In this document: positions 23,306 to 31,513 of the stretch, piece by piece
How positions within the stretch are numbered: the first letter of the stretch is position 1
How the letters are laid out: every line of letters begins with the position of its first letter
From: Streptomyces radiopugnans
GTDB taxonomy: Bacteria; Actinomycetota; Actinomycetes; Streptomycetales; Streptomycetaceae
Reading direction: 5' to 3'
Assembly (NCBI RefSeq): GCF_900110735.1
Contig: NZ_FOET01000022.1
Span: forward strand, 1-52,674
DNA: 52,674 bases
Notes under the pieces: generated by a model
Databases searched by the model: none
Told to the model about the DNA's origin: nothing
Seen by the model: the letters and a program-made list of their open reading frames with translations, nothing else
Made by a program: the position numbers and the translations under genes

Positions 23306-24100
23306 ATGACTGTTGGGTTCAGTGGCGAAGTGGCCGAGTACTACGCGAAATTCCGGCGGGCCTATCCCGAACAAGCACTCGACTTCCTCCAGGACTACTT
23401 CTCCCTGACACCGGAAGACAGCGTTCTGGACCTCGGATGCGGCACGGGCCAGCTCGCCCTCCCGCTTGCCCACCGGGTCCGATCGGTGATCGGCATGGAC
23501 CCCGAGCCGGACATGCTTCACCTCGCTCGTGAAGCGGCCGGTGAACGTGGAGTCCGCAACGCCACCTGGGTGCTCGGCGCCGACACCGACATCCCTGCCC
23601 TCGGCACGCTGCTGGGCCACGCGTCTTCCCTTGCGATGACCGTCGTCGGGCAGGCTCTCCACTGGATGCGGCACGACGAACTGTTCCGGGATCTGCTTCC
23701 GCTGTTCCGCGCAGGCGGAGGCATCGCCGTGATTGCCAACGGGGCACCGCTGTGGCTGCAGGACACCGCCTGGTCGCGTGCTTTGCGCACCTGCCTGGAA
23801 CAGCACTTCGAGACCGAACTGACCGCCTCCTGCGGAACTGCCGATCAGGACCGCATCCGGTATGCACAGGCACTCGAAGACGCCGGCTTTTCGGATGTGC
23901 GGAGCACGACAGTCTCCTACACCGACGAGCTCACCTTTCAGCAGGTCATCGGAGGTCTCTACTCCGCCATCCCCGCAGAGCGACTCCCGGGGCCCGATCA
24001 GCGGCCGGCGTTCGAGGACAACATCCGGAAGGCAGTGCCGCACGCGGAGCCCTTCCCCGAGCAGGTCCACGTCTCCGTACTCGTCGGCCGGACTGCCTGA
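23306..24100 (+). CDS. SAM-dependent methyltransferase (class I)
   Basis: 264 aa from ATG 23306; CATAGT six bases upstream suggests a leaderless promoter. The protein opens MTVGFSGEVAEYYAKFRRAY and carries motif I VLDLGCGTGQLALPLAHRV, motif II IGMDPEPDMLHLAREA and a motif III-like region (ALHWMRHDELFRDLLPLF). This is the pattern of small-molecule methyltransferases of the UbiE/COQ5-like type. Substrate unknown; there are no biosynthetic genes beside it. The upstream open frame belongs to the TnsA-like fragment and should not be counted. Confidence 0.85.
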   Translation: MTVGFSGEVAEYYAKFRRAYPEQALDFLQDYFSLTPEDSVLDLGCGTGQLALPLAHRVRSVIGMDPEPDMLHLAREAAGERGVRNATWVLGADTDIPALGTLLGHASSLAMTVVGQALHWMRHDELFRDLLPLFRAGGGIAVIANGAPLWLQDTAWSRALRTCLEQHFETELTASCGTADQDRIRYAQALEDAGFSDVRSTTVSYTDELTFQQVIGGLYSAIPAERLPGPDQRPAFEDNIRKAVPHAEPFPEQVHVSVLVGRTA

Positions 24101-24251
24101 CTGGACGCGCACCGTCCCCGGCCGAGGAAATGACACGCTGCTGAGACGGCAGTCAAGCGACAAGAGCTGAGACGAGGGAAAGAAGTCCGGTTCACAGAGC
24201 CGCCGCCTGACAGCGAAGCTGAGAACCCACACCTTGTGTGCGGTCTCAAAT

Positions 24252-24431
24252 CCCGTGGCACAGTCTCATTCGATCTTGGCACATGACGGCATATCAGTGA
24301 GAGCGCAGGTCAGGGGCCTGCGCTCTCACGAAGGTGCGGAGGAAGTGCCACGTTTCGTGAGACTGAGCCGTGTGCCATCGCCGTGAGACAGATCGAAAGC
24401 CGCTGGTCAGTGGCCCGACCTGTGCCACGGG
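24252..24431. repeat. Group of GTGGCAC-type repeats, possible transposon end
   Basis: CCCGTGGCACAG (24252-24263) is the exact inverted copy of CTGTGCCACGGG (24420-24431). Between them lie further TGGCAC/GTGCCA copies (near 24277, 24345, 24371) with nearby GTGAGAC or TCTCA words. Several short sites in an asymmetric row resemble TnsB-binding ends of Tn7-like elements, and a TnsA-like fragment lies 1 kb away. The link is inference. Confidence 0.4.
24297..24329. terminator. 13-bp perfect hairpin
   Basis: GTGAGAGCGCAGG (24297-24309), 7-base loop, CCTGCGCTCTCAC (24317-24329). It is about 200 bases past the methyltransferase gene, with no T-run. It could be a terminator or part of a transposon end. 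Confidence 0.55.
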
Positions 24432-24564
24432 CCGCGAGATCCTACAGTGAGGCTCTCCAGCGTGGCCACTGAACGGGTGACGGGCAGGGCCGCGTAACGA
24501 GCGAGACCCCCGGGCGGTTGGTCGAGGTGTCTGACATCTCAACTCACCAGCCAAGGGGGTCTCG

Positions 24565-25313
24565 TTGCCGACCTATCCTGTCGCACTCGACCTGCCGCAC
24601 ACGCTCGTGGAATGGGTCACCCTGCTCACCGTCACCCGCGAGGGTGACCGCCGCCGCAAGCTCCCGCCCTTCCCAGCGGGCCATGGCCGCCCCGGTCCAC
24701 CTGCGCGAGCACCACCCTCGCCAAGATCGCCGCAGGCTTCGGCATCAGCGAAGCCACCGCCCACGCCTACGTACACAGCGCGACCGCGCTGCCGGCGGAC
24801 AAGACTCCCTCCCTCACCCGCGCCCTGCGGCGGGCCGGGCCGGAGTACGTGCCGGTGGACGGCACCCTCGCCGAGTGCGACCGGGTCGGCGACGGCGAAG
24901 GCGACCACTCCCGCAAGGCCCGGCGGCACGGCGTGACCATCCAGGCCGTCACCGGCCCGGCCGGCGAGCTGATCTGGTACTCCCCGGCGATACCGGGCCG
25001 CACGGTGGACATCACCGCCGCCCGTACCCACCGCATTGCCACCGTGTGTGAACGCTTGCGGATCCCGGCCCTCGCGGACAAGGCGTACGAAGGAGCCGGC
25101 GGCACCTTCCGCACCCCGTTCAAACAGCACCGCGGACGCGACCTCACCGTGCACCAGAAATCCGTCAACCGCGCACACGCCCGCCTGCGCGGTCCCGTCG
25201 AGCGTGCCTTCGCCCGCCTGAAGGACCGGCGGATCTTCCGTCACGCCCGCTGCAGCCCCAACCGGCTCACGTCAATCGTTCAAGCCGTCCTCACCCTGGA
25301 GCAGCACCGCTGA
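24565..25313 (+). pseudogene. IS5-like transposase with two frameshifts
   Basis: Start MPTYPVALDLPHTLVEWVTL at 24565. The frame must change near 24668 (to SQRAMAAPVHLREH) and again near 24710 (to TLAKIAAGFGISEATAHAYV) to give one protein. The catalytic part reads PVDGTLAECDRVGD, ADKAYEGAGGTFRTPFKQHR and RGPVERAFARLKDRRIFRHA, a DDE_Tnp_4-type transposase. Both shifts look like decay. A hairpin of GAGACCCCC and GGGGGTCTC lies just upstream. Confidence 0.75.
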
Positions 25314-25581
25314 AGAACCTCACTGATCAGAAAAACCACTCCTGGACACCGCCCTCGCGGAGCCGGGCATCGAATGGGCATGACACCACCGGCGAGCGGT
25401 CGCTGAACACGCCCGGACACACAACAGAGAAACCCCGGGTGAGGACGCCCAGGGCTTCATACCGCGGCGCTCCACCCCGTAACTCGGCCATAGAACGACG
25501 GCAGTGGAGCACACCGACAGCAGGTCAGGGGCGCAATGCGGCTCTGTTGCAGGGCCGATGGTGTCGCGAGCCAAGCCGCGG

Positions 25582-25764
25582 CTACTGCCGGCGGGGCGCG
25601 GTGACGCGGACCTCCGCAAGGACGACGCCGGTGACCGGGTCGTGGTGCACCGGGACGTACAGACCCCAGTCGGCGTCACCAGCCGTGAGCCAGCCCCCAG
25701 CCCACGGGCCCGGAATCGACAGCTCGCGGCCACCGAGCGGGCCGCCCGCGAGTCGGACGATCAC
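25582..25764 (-). CDS. Small hypothetical protein, 60 aa
   Basis: GTG 25764 follows GGGAGGT at ideal distance. MIVRLAGGPLGGRELSIPGP and GGWLTAGDADWGLYVPVHHD form a small beta-rich protein similar in layout to short phage-like accessory proteins (a GGPL.GRE motif, then Y.PV). The gene is short but the ribosome-binding site and composition support it. An upstream open frame of about 49 codons (25910-25761) overlaps it as GTGA. Confidence 0.5.
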   Translation of the reverse strand: MIVRLAGGPLGGRELSIPGPWAGGWLTAGDADWGLYVPVHHDPVTGVVLAEVRVTAPRRQ

Positions 25765-26122
25765 AGCAGTACCTCCCTGCTGGCGGGAACTTCTCCCGCC
25801 TTCGCCCCCTTAGCGGAACTCGGCAGCGAAGCGACAGCACTGGGTCCTTGGTGGAAGGGATCACGCGTGACGTGGACGTTGCCGGAGCCGACGCTGAGCG
25901 TGGCCGCCACGGTGCCGGATCTGCGGCCGGGATGGGCGGGGGGGCGAAGTGGGACGGTTCTCCAGACACGAGAATGTGTGTCAGGCAGGGCGATTGCTGA
26001 CTGCCGGTCAGTCGAAGCGCCTGCTGTTCATCTGGGTGGGGTGAGCGCTCGGAGGCTGTTGCACCTCTATCTCGCTGACCAGCGGAGGGTCCTGGACGAG
26101 AGGGCGGATGCTGAGGGACTTG
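25765..26122. other. Intergenic stretch with a possible small coding remnant
   Basis: On the minus strand, codons from GTG 25910 read VAATLSVGSGNVHVTRDPFH and end at 25761, overlapping the small gene at 25764. A frame from 25969 reads MSGEPSHFAPPPIP and may be the start of the same gene after a frameshift. The rest (25970-26122) shows nothing I can support. Confidence 0.3.
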
Positions 26123-27085
26123 TCATGGGGGTGTGCCGGCCGGCTGCGGGGGTGGGGCCATCGCGGTGCGCCGATACGCGCTGGGGCTGATGCCGCGGGT
26201 TCGTTTGAACGCCGCGCTGAACGCGAACGCGTCGGAGTAGCCCACGGCGCGAGCGATCTCCGCGACAGTCGCCGTCTCGCGCTCGGTCAGCAGGTCCGCC
26301 GCGAGCGTCATGCGCCAGCGGGTGAGATAGGTCAGGGGCGGTTCGCCGACCAGGTCGGTGAACCGCTTCGCCAGCGTGGCCCGCGACACCCCGGTCCGGC
26401 TGGCCAGCGAGGCAACCGTCCACGGCGCTGCCGGTTCCCCGTGCAGCAGGCGCAGCGCGCCGCCCACCACCGGGTCGCGCCCGGCGGAGTACCAGCCCGG
26501 CGGAGTACCGCCGGGCCGGTCGAAGTACTCGCGCAGCGCGCACACCAGCATCCAGTCCAGCAGCCGGTCGAGGACGATCTGCTGGCCCGGGATGTCGGCG
26601 GCGACCTCGGCGGCGAGATGGTCCCACACGGGGTCGGGCCCGCCGCCGGACCCCACGCGCAGTACGACGGGCAGCGCGTCCAGCAGCCTGCGACTGATCT
26701 CCCCGCGCACCGGATAGGCGCCGACGACCAGGGTCGTCGCGTCCTCCCCGCCAGTACCGGCGTCGTGCCAGCCAAGCCGGTAGCGGGTCCCGCCCTGCTC
26801 GGGCGTCGAGCAGAACGCGCCGCACTCGACGGGTTCGGCCCGAGTGCCCACCTCATCGACGAAGAGGAACGGCGCGGGGCCCCGCACGATCACTGTCTCG
26901 CCGACGCCCAGACGCTCGGGAGGGCGGCGCTCCGGCACGATCCAGCCGCCTCCGGAGAGGACGGTGCACAAGGTCAGCGGCGCGCCGTCCACGAAGTGCA
27001 GCGACCAGGGCGGGGTCAGGGTCGAGCTGCCGAACAACGAGCCCTGGGCCCGCACTCCGCGCAGTAGGTCGCCGAAAGCATCCAC
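26123..27085 (-). CDS. AraC-family transcriptional regulator
   Basis: 320 aa from ATG 27085. N-terminal cupin-type sensor domain (residues 1-190: PWSLHFVDGAPLTLCTVLSG, RLGVGETVIVRGPAPFLFVD). C-terminal AraC DNA-binding domain with two helix-turn-helices (WTVASLASRTGVSRATLAKR, then ATVAEIARAVGYSDAFAFSA and FKRTRGISPSAYRR). Regulators of this cupin_6 type usually control adjacent oxidoreductase genes. It is divergent from the NmrA-type gene at 27176 with 90 bases between starts, so it probably controls that gene and the quinone reductase. Confidence 0.92.
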   Translation of the reverse strand: MDAFGDLLRGVRAQGSLFGSSTLTPPWSLHFVDGAPLTLCTVLSGGGWIVPERRPPERLGVGETVIVRGPAPFLFVDEVGTRAEPVECGAFCSTPEQGGTRYRLGWHDAGTGGEDATTLVVGAYPVRGEISRRLLDALPVVLRVGSGGGPDPVWDHLAAEVAADIPGQQIVLDRLLDWMLVCALREYFDRPGGTPPGWYSAGRDPVVGGALRLLHGEPAAPWTVASLASRTGVSRATLAKRFTDLVGEPPLTYLTRWRMTLAADLLTERETATVAEIARAVGYSDAFAFSAAFKRTRGISPSAYRRTAMAPPPQPAGTPP

Positions 27086-27175
27086 CCGCCAAGGCTAAAC
27101 GATTCAGACGATTGCCCAGGTGATCTGGCGTATCACCTATGGAACCGTCCGGGTGCGTGCCGTTGACTCGCTGCC

Positions 27176-28012
27176 ATGAGCAACGACATCACTGCTGTCC
27201 TCGGCGCGACGGGCAACACCGGCCGGCGGGTGACCGCCCGGTTGCGGCTGCGCGACACGCCCGTGCGCGCCGCCTCCCGTTCCAGTCGGACCCCGTTCGA
27301 CTGGTTCCACCCCGCCGGCTGGGACCAGGTCCTGCGGGACGTCACCACCGCCTACGTGGTGCCTGTGCCCGTGCCCGGTCCGGTGCACGACTTCGTGGCG
27401 CGGGCCGAGGCCGCCGGTGTGCGGCGCCTGGTCCTGCTCTCCGGTCACGACGCCGACGATTGGGGCGACTCCGCGTCCGGTCTGGACATGCGCTCGGCCG
27501 AGGACGCCGTGCGCGGCTCGGCGCTGGAATGGACCACCCTGCGTGCCTCGGACTTCGCCCAGAACTTCGACGGGCACCCCTTCCGCGCCCCGCCGGCCGC
27601 CGGCGAGCCGGCGCTCCCGGCGGGTGCGGTCCCCGAGCCGTTCATCGACCTTGAGGACGTTGCCGACGTAGCGGCCGCAGTGCTGTCCGAGCCCGGACAG
27701 CACGCCGGTCGGGTCTATGAGCTGACCGGGCCGCGCGGGCTGACCTGGGCGGAGGCAGTCGAGCTGATCTCCCGGGCGTCCGGGCTGCCCACCGTCTACC
27801 GGCGCATCTCCCCGGCCGAGTACACCGCGACGTTGGTCCAGGAGGGCTGGGGCCAGGACGAGGCCCAGCACCTCACCGAGATGTTCGTGCTGCTTGAACG
27901 CGGGACCGCCGCCTGGACGTCGGACGACGTCGCCACCGTGCTGGGGTGCGCGCCACGGCCCTTCGAGGACTTCGCCCTGCGGGCCACGGCAGCGGAAGCC
28001 CGGCGGTGCTGA
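27176..28012 (+). CDS. NmrA-like NAD(P)-binding reductase
   Basis: 278 aa from ATG 27176. Rossmann start ITAVLGATGNTGRRVTARL (G-x-x-G-x-x-G), followed by AASRSSRTPFDWF and the atypical-SDR core (VRRLVLLSGHDAD, LEWTTLRASDFAQNF, DLEDVADVAAAVLSEP, YELTGPRGLTWAEAVELISR). This is the NmrA/TMR-type reductase-like family: some are redox sensors and some reduce quinones or other substrates. It forms a unit with the downstream flavodoxin-fold reductase and the divergent AraC gene. Confidence 0.88.
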   Translation: MSNDITAVLGATGNTGRRVTARLRLRDTPVRAASRSSRTPFDWFHPAGWDQVLRDVTTAYVVPVPVPGPVHDFVARAEAAGVRRLVLLSGHDADDWGDSASGLDMRSAEDAVRGSALEWTTLRASDFAQNFDGHPFRAPPAAGEPALPAGAVPEPFIDLEDVADVAAAVLSEPGQHAGRVYELTGPRGLTWAEAVELISRASGLPTVYRRISPAEYTATLVQEGWGQDEAQHLTEMFVLLERGTAAWTSDDVATVLGCAPRPFEDFALRATAAEARRC

Positions 28013-28126
28013 GCCCCGCGGGCCCTGGCCTGGCGCACCGGGCTCCGGAAAGCGGAGCACCGCACGCCACCCCGCACATCCACACCACCTGTTGACGTCC
28101 GTATCTTCACGTAACTGGAGCCATCG

Positions 28127-28726
28127 ATGCATACCCTGCTGGTCGCCGCCAACCCCGACCCCCGGTCCCTGACGCATCACGTGCTGGGAAAACTTCAGGC
28201 AGCGCTTCAACCCGGATCGGTAGAGATCGCCGACCTGGCCAAGGAACGGTTCGACCCCCGGTTCACTGCGGCGGATCGTCGGGCGTACCACGACGGCGGC
28301 AACTATCCGGCTGACGTCACGGCCGAACACCGTCGTCTTGAGCGCGCCACCGATCTCGTGCTCATCTTCCCCGTGTACTGGTGGTCGATGCCCGCACTGT
28401 TGAAGGGATGGATCGACCGTGTCTTCGTCAACGGCTGGGCCTTCGAACACTCCCCCGCTTCGGGTCTGCAGCCGAAACTGCAGGGCCTCACCACACATCT
28501 CCTCCCCATCGCCGGCGACGACTCCGGTGCATACGAGCGCCACGGATACGAGAGCGCACTGCGGACGCAGATCGAGCACGGCATCATCGACTACTGCGGC
28601 AGCCGGCGCGGCTCCACAGCATTCATCTACGAATCCGAACAGCTCACCCCCGAGGCCACAGTGCGAGATGTCGACCGTGCGGTGCGGACCATCAGCGAAG
28701 CCATCCATGCCCGCCTGAAGGAATGA
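28127..28726 (+). CDS. NAD(P)H:quinone oxidoreductase, flavodoxin fold
   Basis: 199 aa from ATG 28127. MHTLLVAANPDPRSLTHHVL gives the FMN phosphate loop; LVLIFPVYWWSMPALLKGWI with DRVFVNGWAFEH is the hallmark of the NQO1/MdaB/KefF family. These enzymes use FMN for two-electron reduction of quinones or related compounds and protect against oxidative stress. Length is normal. It lies 114 bases after the NmrA gene. Confidence 0.9.
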   Translation: MHTLLVAANPDPRSLTHHVLGKLQAALQPGSVEIADLAKERFDPRFTAADRRAYHDGGNYPADVTAEHRRLERATDLVLIFPVYWWSMPALLKGWIDRVFVNGWAFEHSPASGLQPKLQGLTTHLLPIAGDDSGAYERHGYESALRTQIEHGIIDYCGSRRGSTAFIYESEQLTPEATVRDVDRAVRTISEAIHARLKE

Positions 28727-28949
28727 GGCAGGCCAGACAGCCTTTCAACCGGTGAGATGCCGCGGCAGAGCAGTCAGGGACGCCGACTGCTGCGCTTCCA
28801 AAGGGACATCGGAAGGTGCCGGGCCCGTCGCGGCCGCGGGGGAGAGCGTGGCGTAGGGGAGGGCGGTCGTTTCGGAAGGTCCTTGCGCGCGGGGCGGGCC
28901 CACCGGGGGCGGTGCGGCCCGTGCCGCGCAGTGACCGGACCTGGCCCAA
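28727..28949. other. Intergenic stretch, no gene seen
   Basis: Between the quinone reductase and the regulatory motif at 28950. No supported coding frame on either strand; GC-rich with no clear hairpin. Confidence 0.5.
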
Positions 28950-28995
28950 CCCCCTACCCGGGTATCACAGCGTCTTGGCTCCCTGGTGTGACGCC
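28950..28995 (+). promoter_or_regulatory. Shared regulatory motif upstream of desaturase remnant
   Basis: CCCCCTACCCGGGTATCAC (28950-28968), six bases, then TTGGCTCCCTGGTGTGACGC. The same order and nearly the same sequence occurs at 31402-31448 before the ABC operon. CTACC/GGTAT is an imperfect palindrome; TTGGCT could be a -35 box. It is a likely site of the adjacent NarL-type response regulator. Confidence 0.6.
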
Positions 28996-29058
28996 CCGGC
29001 GTCCACCGCGTCTCTACCTTCTCGTCTTCCCACGGACGAGACAGAGGGAGACGGATGG

Positions 29059-29402
29059 ATGCGCCGCTTCAGGACGTTGCCGACCACCGCCGTAGTGACC
29101 ACGCGTGCCGGCAGCACACGGCGAAGCTCGCCTCCGCCGCACCGCGGGAACGCCACCGCGCGACAAGCCCCACCGGACGCGGTCAGCGAGTTCACGCCGC
29201 TGCTGCGTGACGTCGAGGAACAGGGGCTGCTCGACCGGCGCCCCGGCTGGTACGCCCGCACCCGAGGCTCGCCCAGTCCATGGTGAAGGCCCGCTGCCGC
29301 GACCTCGGCATCCCCTACGCGGAGACCGACCTCGTCGACTCCTATCGTCAGGCCCTACGGCACATGTACGAAGTGGGAGAACCGCTGCGTGCCGACATAT
29401 GA
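29059..29402 (+). pseudogene. Fatty acid desaturase remnant with large internal deletion
   Basis: The frame from ATG 29059 gives a tail and then SEFTPLLRDVEEQGLLDRRP, GWYARTRG, the N-terminal pattern of acyl-CoA/acyl-lipid desaturases. Directly after, in another frame (29280-29402), follows KARCRDLGIPYAETDLVDSY, RQALRHMYEVGEPLRADI, the normal C-terminus of the same family. About 270 residues including all His boxes and membrane helices are missing. The upstream regulatory motif and the DesK/DesR-like two-component genes downstream fit a lost desaturase system. Confidence 0.65.
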
Positions 29403-29446
29403 GGAGCCGACGCCTTGCGCCACTCCGGACGCCGTCGCGGCGCACA

Positions 29447-29452
29447 TAGGCT
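29447..29452 (+). promoter_or_regulatory. -10 element of leaderless promoter for the sensor kinase
   Basis: TAGGCT, seven bases, then ATG 29460: the classical leaderless arrangement in Streptomyces. It decides the kinase start. Confidence 0.6.
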
Positions 29453-29459
29453 GGTGCGC

Positions 29460-30692
29460 ATGACCTCAGTGGAGGAGGAACGCCCGCGCGCACTGCTCGC
29501 GGGGGCTTCGCGGCGATGGGTGCGGCTGCTGCCGTGGGCCGTGGCGTTCGTGCTGTGCGTCGCCCTGCTGCCCACGACCATCGTGGTCCTCACCGCCGAC
29601 TACGGCCTGACCGGAGGCGTCGCCGGCGGGTTGGCCGTCGCGCAGGCCGCGCCGCTGCTGCTCGCCGTCGTACGGCCGCTGCAGGCCTGGTACGTGGTCT
29701 TCGTCGCGGACGTTGCCGGGGCACTCGCCCTGCTCACCGTCGACTTCCAGGAGCGGCTGCTGTGGCCGTTCCCGCCCATGGAGATCGTCGGGTACATCGG
29801 CCTCTGCCTCGCCCTGGGGCTGCGCGAGCGGCGCCGGACACTGCTGCTGGTGTGGCTGGCCACGGCCGCCGCGAACGTGGCCCTGGGGTTCGTCGCGCCC
29901 CATGGCTTCGGCGCCATGGGCCTGCTGTTCACCATCCTCGGGGGCGTCGCGCTCCTGCTGGGCGGTGCGCTGCGCGAGCGGTCCGAGGTGCAGCGCAGGC
30001 TGGTCGAGCAGGAGACGATCAGCGAGGCCGAACGTGGCCGGCGGACGCTGCTGGAGGAGCGCGCCCGGATCGCCCGCGAGCTGCACGACGTGGTGGCACA
30101 CCACATGTCCGTCATCACGGTGCAGGCGGACACCGCGGAGTACCGCCTCGACAGGCTGCCTCCGGACGTGCGGGAGGAGTTCACGTCCATTGCGGCGACC
30201 GCGCGCGAGTCGCTCGGCGAAATGCGACGGCTCCTCGGCGTGCTGCGCAACGAGGAGGCGCACGGCGAGCTCGTGCCCCAGCCGGGCCTGGCGCAGATCG
30301 GGCAGCTGGTGGAAGTGACGGCGAGGGCCCGCGGGCCGGTGGAGTTCACCCCCTGCGACGCCCGTGTGCCCGAGGCGGTCGGCCTGTCCGCGTACCGGAT
30401 TGTCCAGGAGGCTCTCTCGAACGTCGTGCGGCACGCACCGGGTGCCCGCACGCAGGTGTCGCTGTCGGTGACGGAGTCCGATCCGCAGGACGGTGCGCGG
30501 CTCACCGTCCTGGTCGTCAACGGACCGCCGCCCCAGCCACCCGACGGGCCGCTCGAGGTGGGCGGCACCGGGCACGGCCTCGTCGGCATGCGCGAGCGGG
30601 TGCGGCTCGTCGGCGGCAGCCTCGACACGGGGCCGCTGCCGGACGGCGGCTTCCGGGTCGCCGCCCAACTTCCCCTGAACTTCCCTGACTGA
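29460..30692 (+). CDS. Sensor histidine kinase (HisKA_3, NarL-partner type)
   Basis: 410 aa from ATG 29460 (leaderless promoter upstream). Residues 20-185 contain four to six hydrophobic segments (WAVAFVLCVALLPTTIVVL, GGLAVAQAAPLLLAVV, MGLLFTILGGVALLLGG). The dimerisation/phosphoacceptor helix reads ARIARELHDVVAHHMSVITV, with His as phosphoacceptor. The HATPase domain has AYRIVQEALSNVVRHAPGA (N box) and GTGHGLVGMRERVRLVGG (G box). It should phosphorylate the regulator 12 bases downstream. Similar kinases near desaturases sense membrane state (DesK), but the signal here is unknown. Confidence 0.93.
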   Translation: MTSVEEERPRALLAGASRRWVRLLPWAVAFVLCVALLPTTIVVLTADYGLTGGVAGGLAVAQAAPLLLAVVRPLQAWYVVFVADVAGALALLTVDFQERLLWPFPPMEIVGYIGLCLALGLRERRRTLLLVWLATAAANVALGFVAPHGFGAMGLLFTILGGVALLLGGALRERSEVQRRLVEQETISEAERGRRTLLEERARIARELHDVVAHHMSVITVQADTAEYRLDRLPPDVREEFTSIAATARESLGEMRRLLGVLRNEEAHGELVPQPGLAQIGQLVEVTARARGPVEFTPCDARVPEAVGLSAYRIVQEALSNVVRHAPGARTQVSLSVTESDPQDGARLTVLVVNGPPPQPPDGPLEVGGTGHGLVGMRERVRLVGGSLDTGPLPDGGFRVAAQLPLNFPD

Positions 30693-30704
30693 AAAGGACT
30701 TCAC

Positions 30705-31379
30705 GTGACGACGCGCGTCATCATCGTCGACGACCAGGCCATGGTGCGGGCCGGCTTCGCCGCCCTGCTGGCCGCCCAGAGCGACATCGACGTGGTGGGC
30801 GAGGCCCCCGACGGCGCGCAGGGCGTCGAGCTGAGCCGGCGTACCCACCCGGACGTCGTGCTGATGGACGTGCGGATGCCCGAGATGGACGGGCTGGAGG
30901 CCGCACGCCGCCTCCTGGAGCCGGCACCCGGTGTGACGCACCGGCCGCGCGTCCTGATGCTCACCACCTTCGACGTCGACGACTACGTCTACGAGGCGCT
31001 CCGGGCGGGCGCGAGCGGCTTCCTCCTCAAGGATGCGCCGCCGGCCGACCTCATCGCGGCGGTCCGCGTCGTGGCCTCGGGTGACGCGCTGCTCGCCCCT
31101 TCCGTGACGCGCCGCCTCATCGCGGACTTCGCCAAACAGCGTTCCGCTGTCCGGGGCAAGCCCGCGCTGCGGCTCAAAGGCCTGACGGAACGCGAGACCG
31201 AGGTCCTCACGCTGGTGGCCCGCGGGCAGTCGAACGGGGAGATCGCGCAGACGCTGGTACTGGCTGAGCAGACGGTGAAGACGCACGTCAGCCGCGTCCT
31301 GACCAAGCTTGGCCTGCGCGACCGCGCCCAGGCGGTGGTCTTCGCCTACGAGTCGGGGCTGGTCGCTCCGGGCGAGTAG
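30705..31379 (+). CDS. Response regulator, NarL/LuxR family
   Basis: 224 aa from GTG 30705. Receiver domain: IIVDDQAMVRAGF with the acidic pair, VVLMDVRMPEMDG with phospho-Asp at about residue 55, GFLLKDAP with the conserved Lys. The C-terminal LuxR helix-turn-helix is LTERETEVLTLVARGQSNGE, IAQTLVLAEQTVKTHVSRVL. It pairs with the kinase upstream. The two almost identical motifs at 28950 and 31402, on either side of the two-component genes, are the best candidate binding sites. Confidence 0.95.
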   Translation: MTTRVIIVDDQAMVRAGFAALLAAQSDIDVVGEAPDGAQGVELSRRTHPDVVLMDVRMPEMDGLEAARRLLEPAPGVTHRPRVLMLTTFDVDDYVYEALRAGASGFLLKDAPPADLIAAVRVVASGDALLAPSVTRRLIADFAKQRSAVRGKPALRLKGLTERETEVLTLVARGQSNGEIAQTLVLAEQTVKTHVSRVLTKLGLRDRAQAVVFAYESGLVAPGE

Positions 31380-31401
31380 GACCGCCCCCGCCCCTCCCCC
31401 A

Positions 31402-31448
31402 CCCCCTACCGCGGTAGCACCCCCAAGTTGGCTCCCCGGTATGACGCC
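31402..31448 (+). promoter_or_regulatory. Shared regulatory motif upstream of the ABC operon
   Basis: CCCCCTACCGCGGTAGCAC (31402-31420), seven bases, then TTGGCTCCCCGGTATGACGC. CTACCGCGGTAG is a perfect 12-bp palindrome. Matches the motif at 28950-28995. It lies about 66 bases before the ATPase gene and just after the response-regulator gene. Confidence 0.65.
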
Positions 31449-31513
31449 CGGCGCTCAGCCGTCCCCGCACTCTTCACCCGTCACAGAAAGTGCACGTGAG
31501 AGGGAGACGGGAC

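Noticed and set aside
22961..24100. One 379-aa fusion of a TnsA-like domain and a methyltransferase
   Set aside because: A leaderless promoter and natural methyltransferase start at 23306, plus loss of the TnsA N-terminus and catalytic Asp, argue for two separate units joined by chance.
29466..31286. 606-codon minus-strand open frame opposite the two-component genes
   Set aside because: The kinase and regulator on the plus strand have full catalytic motifs; the reverse frame has none.
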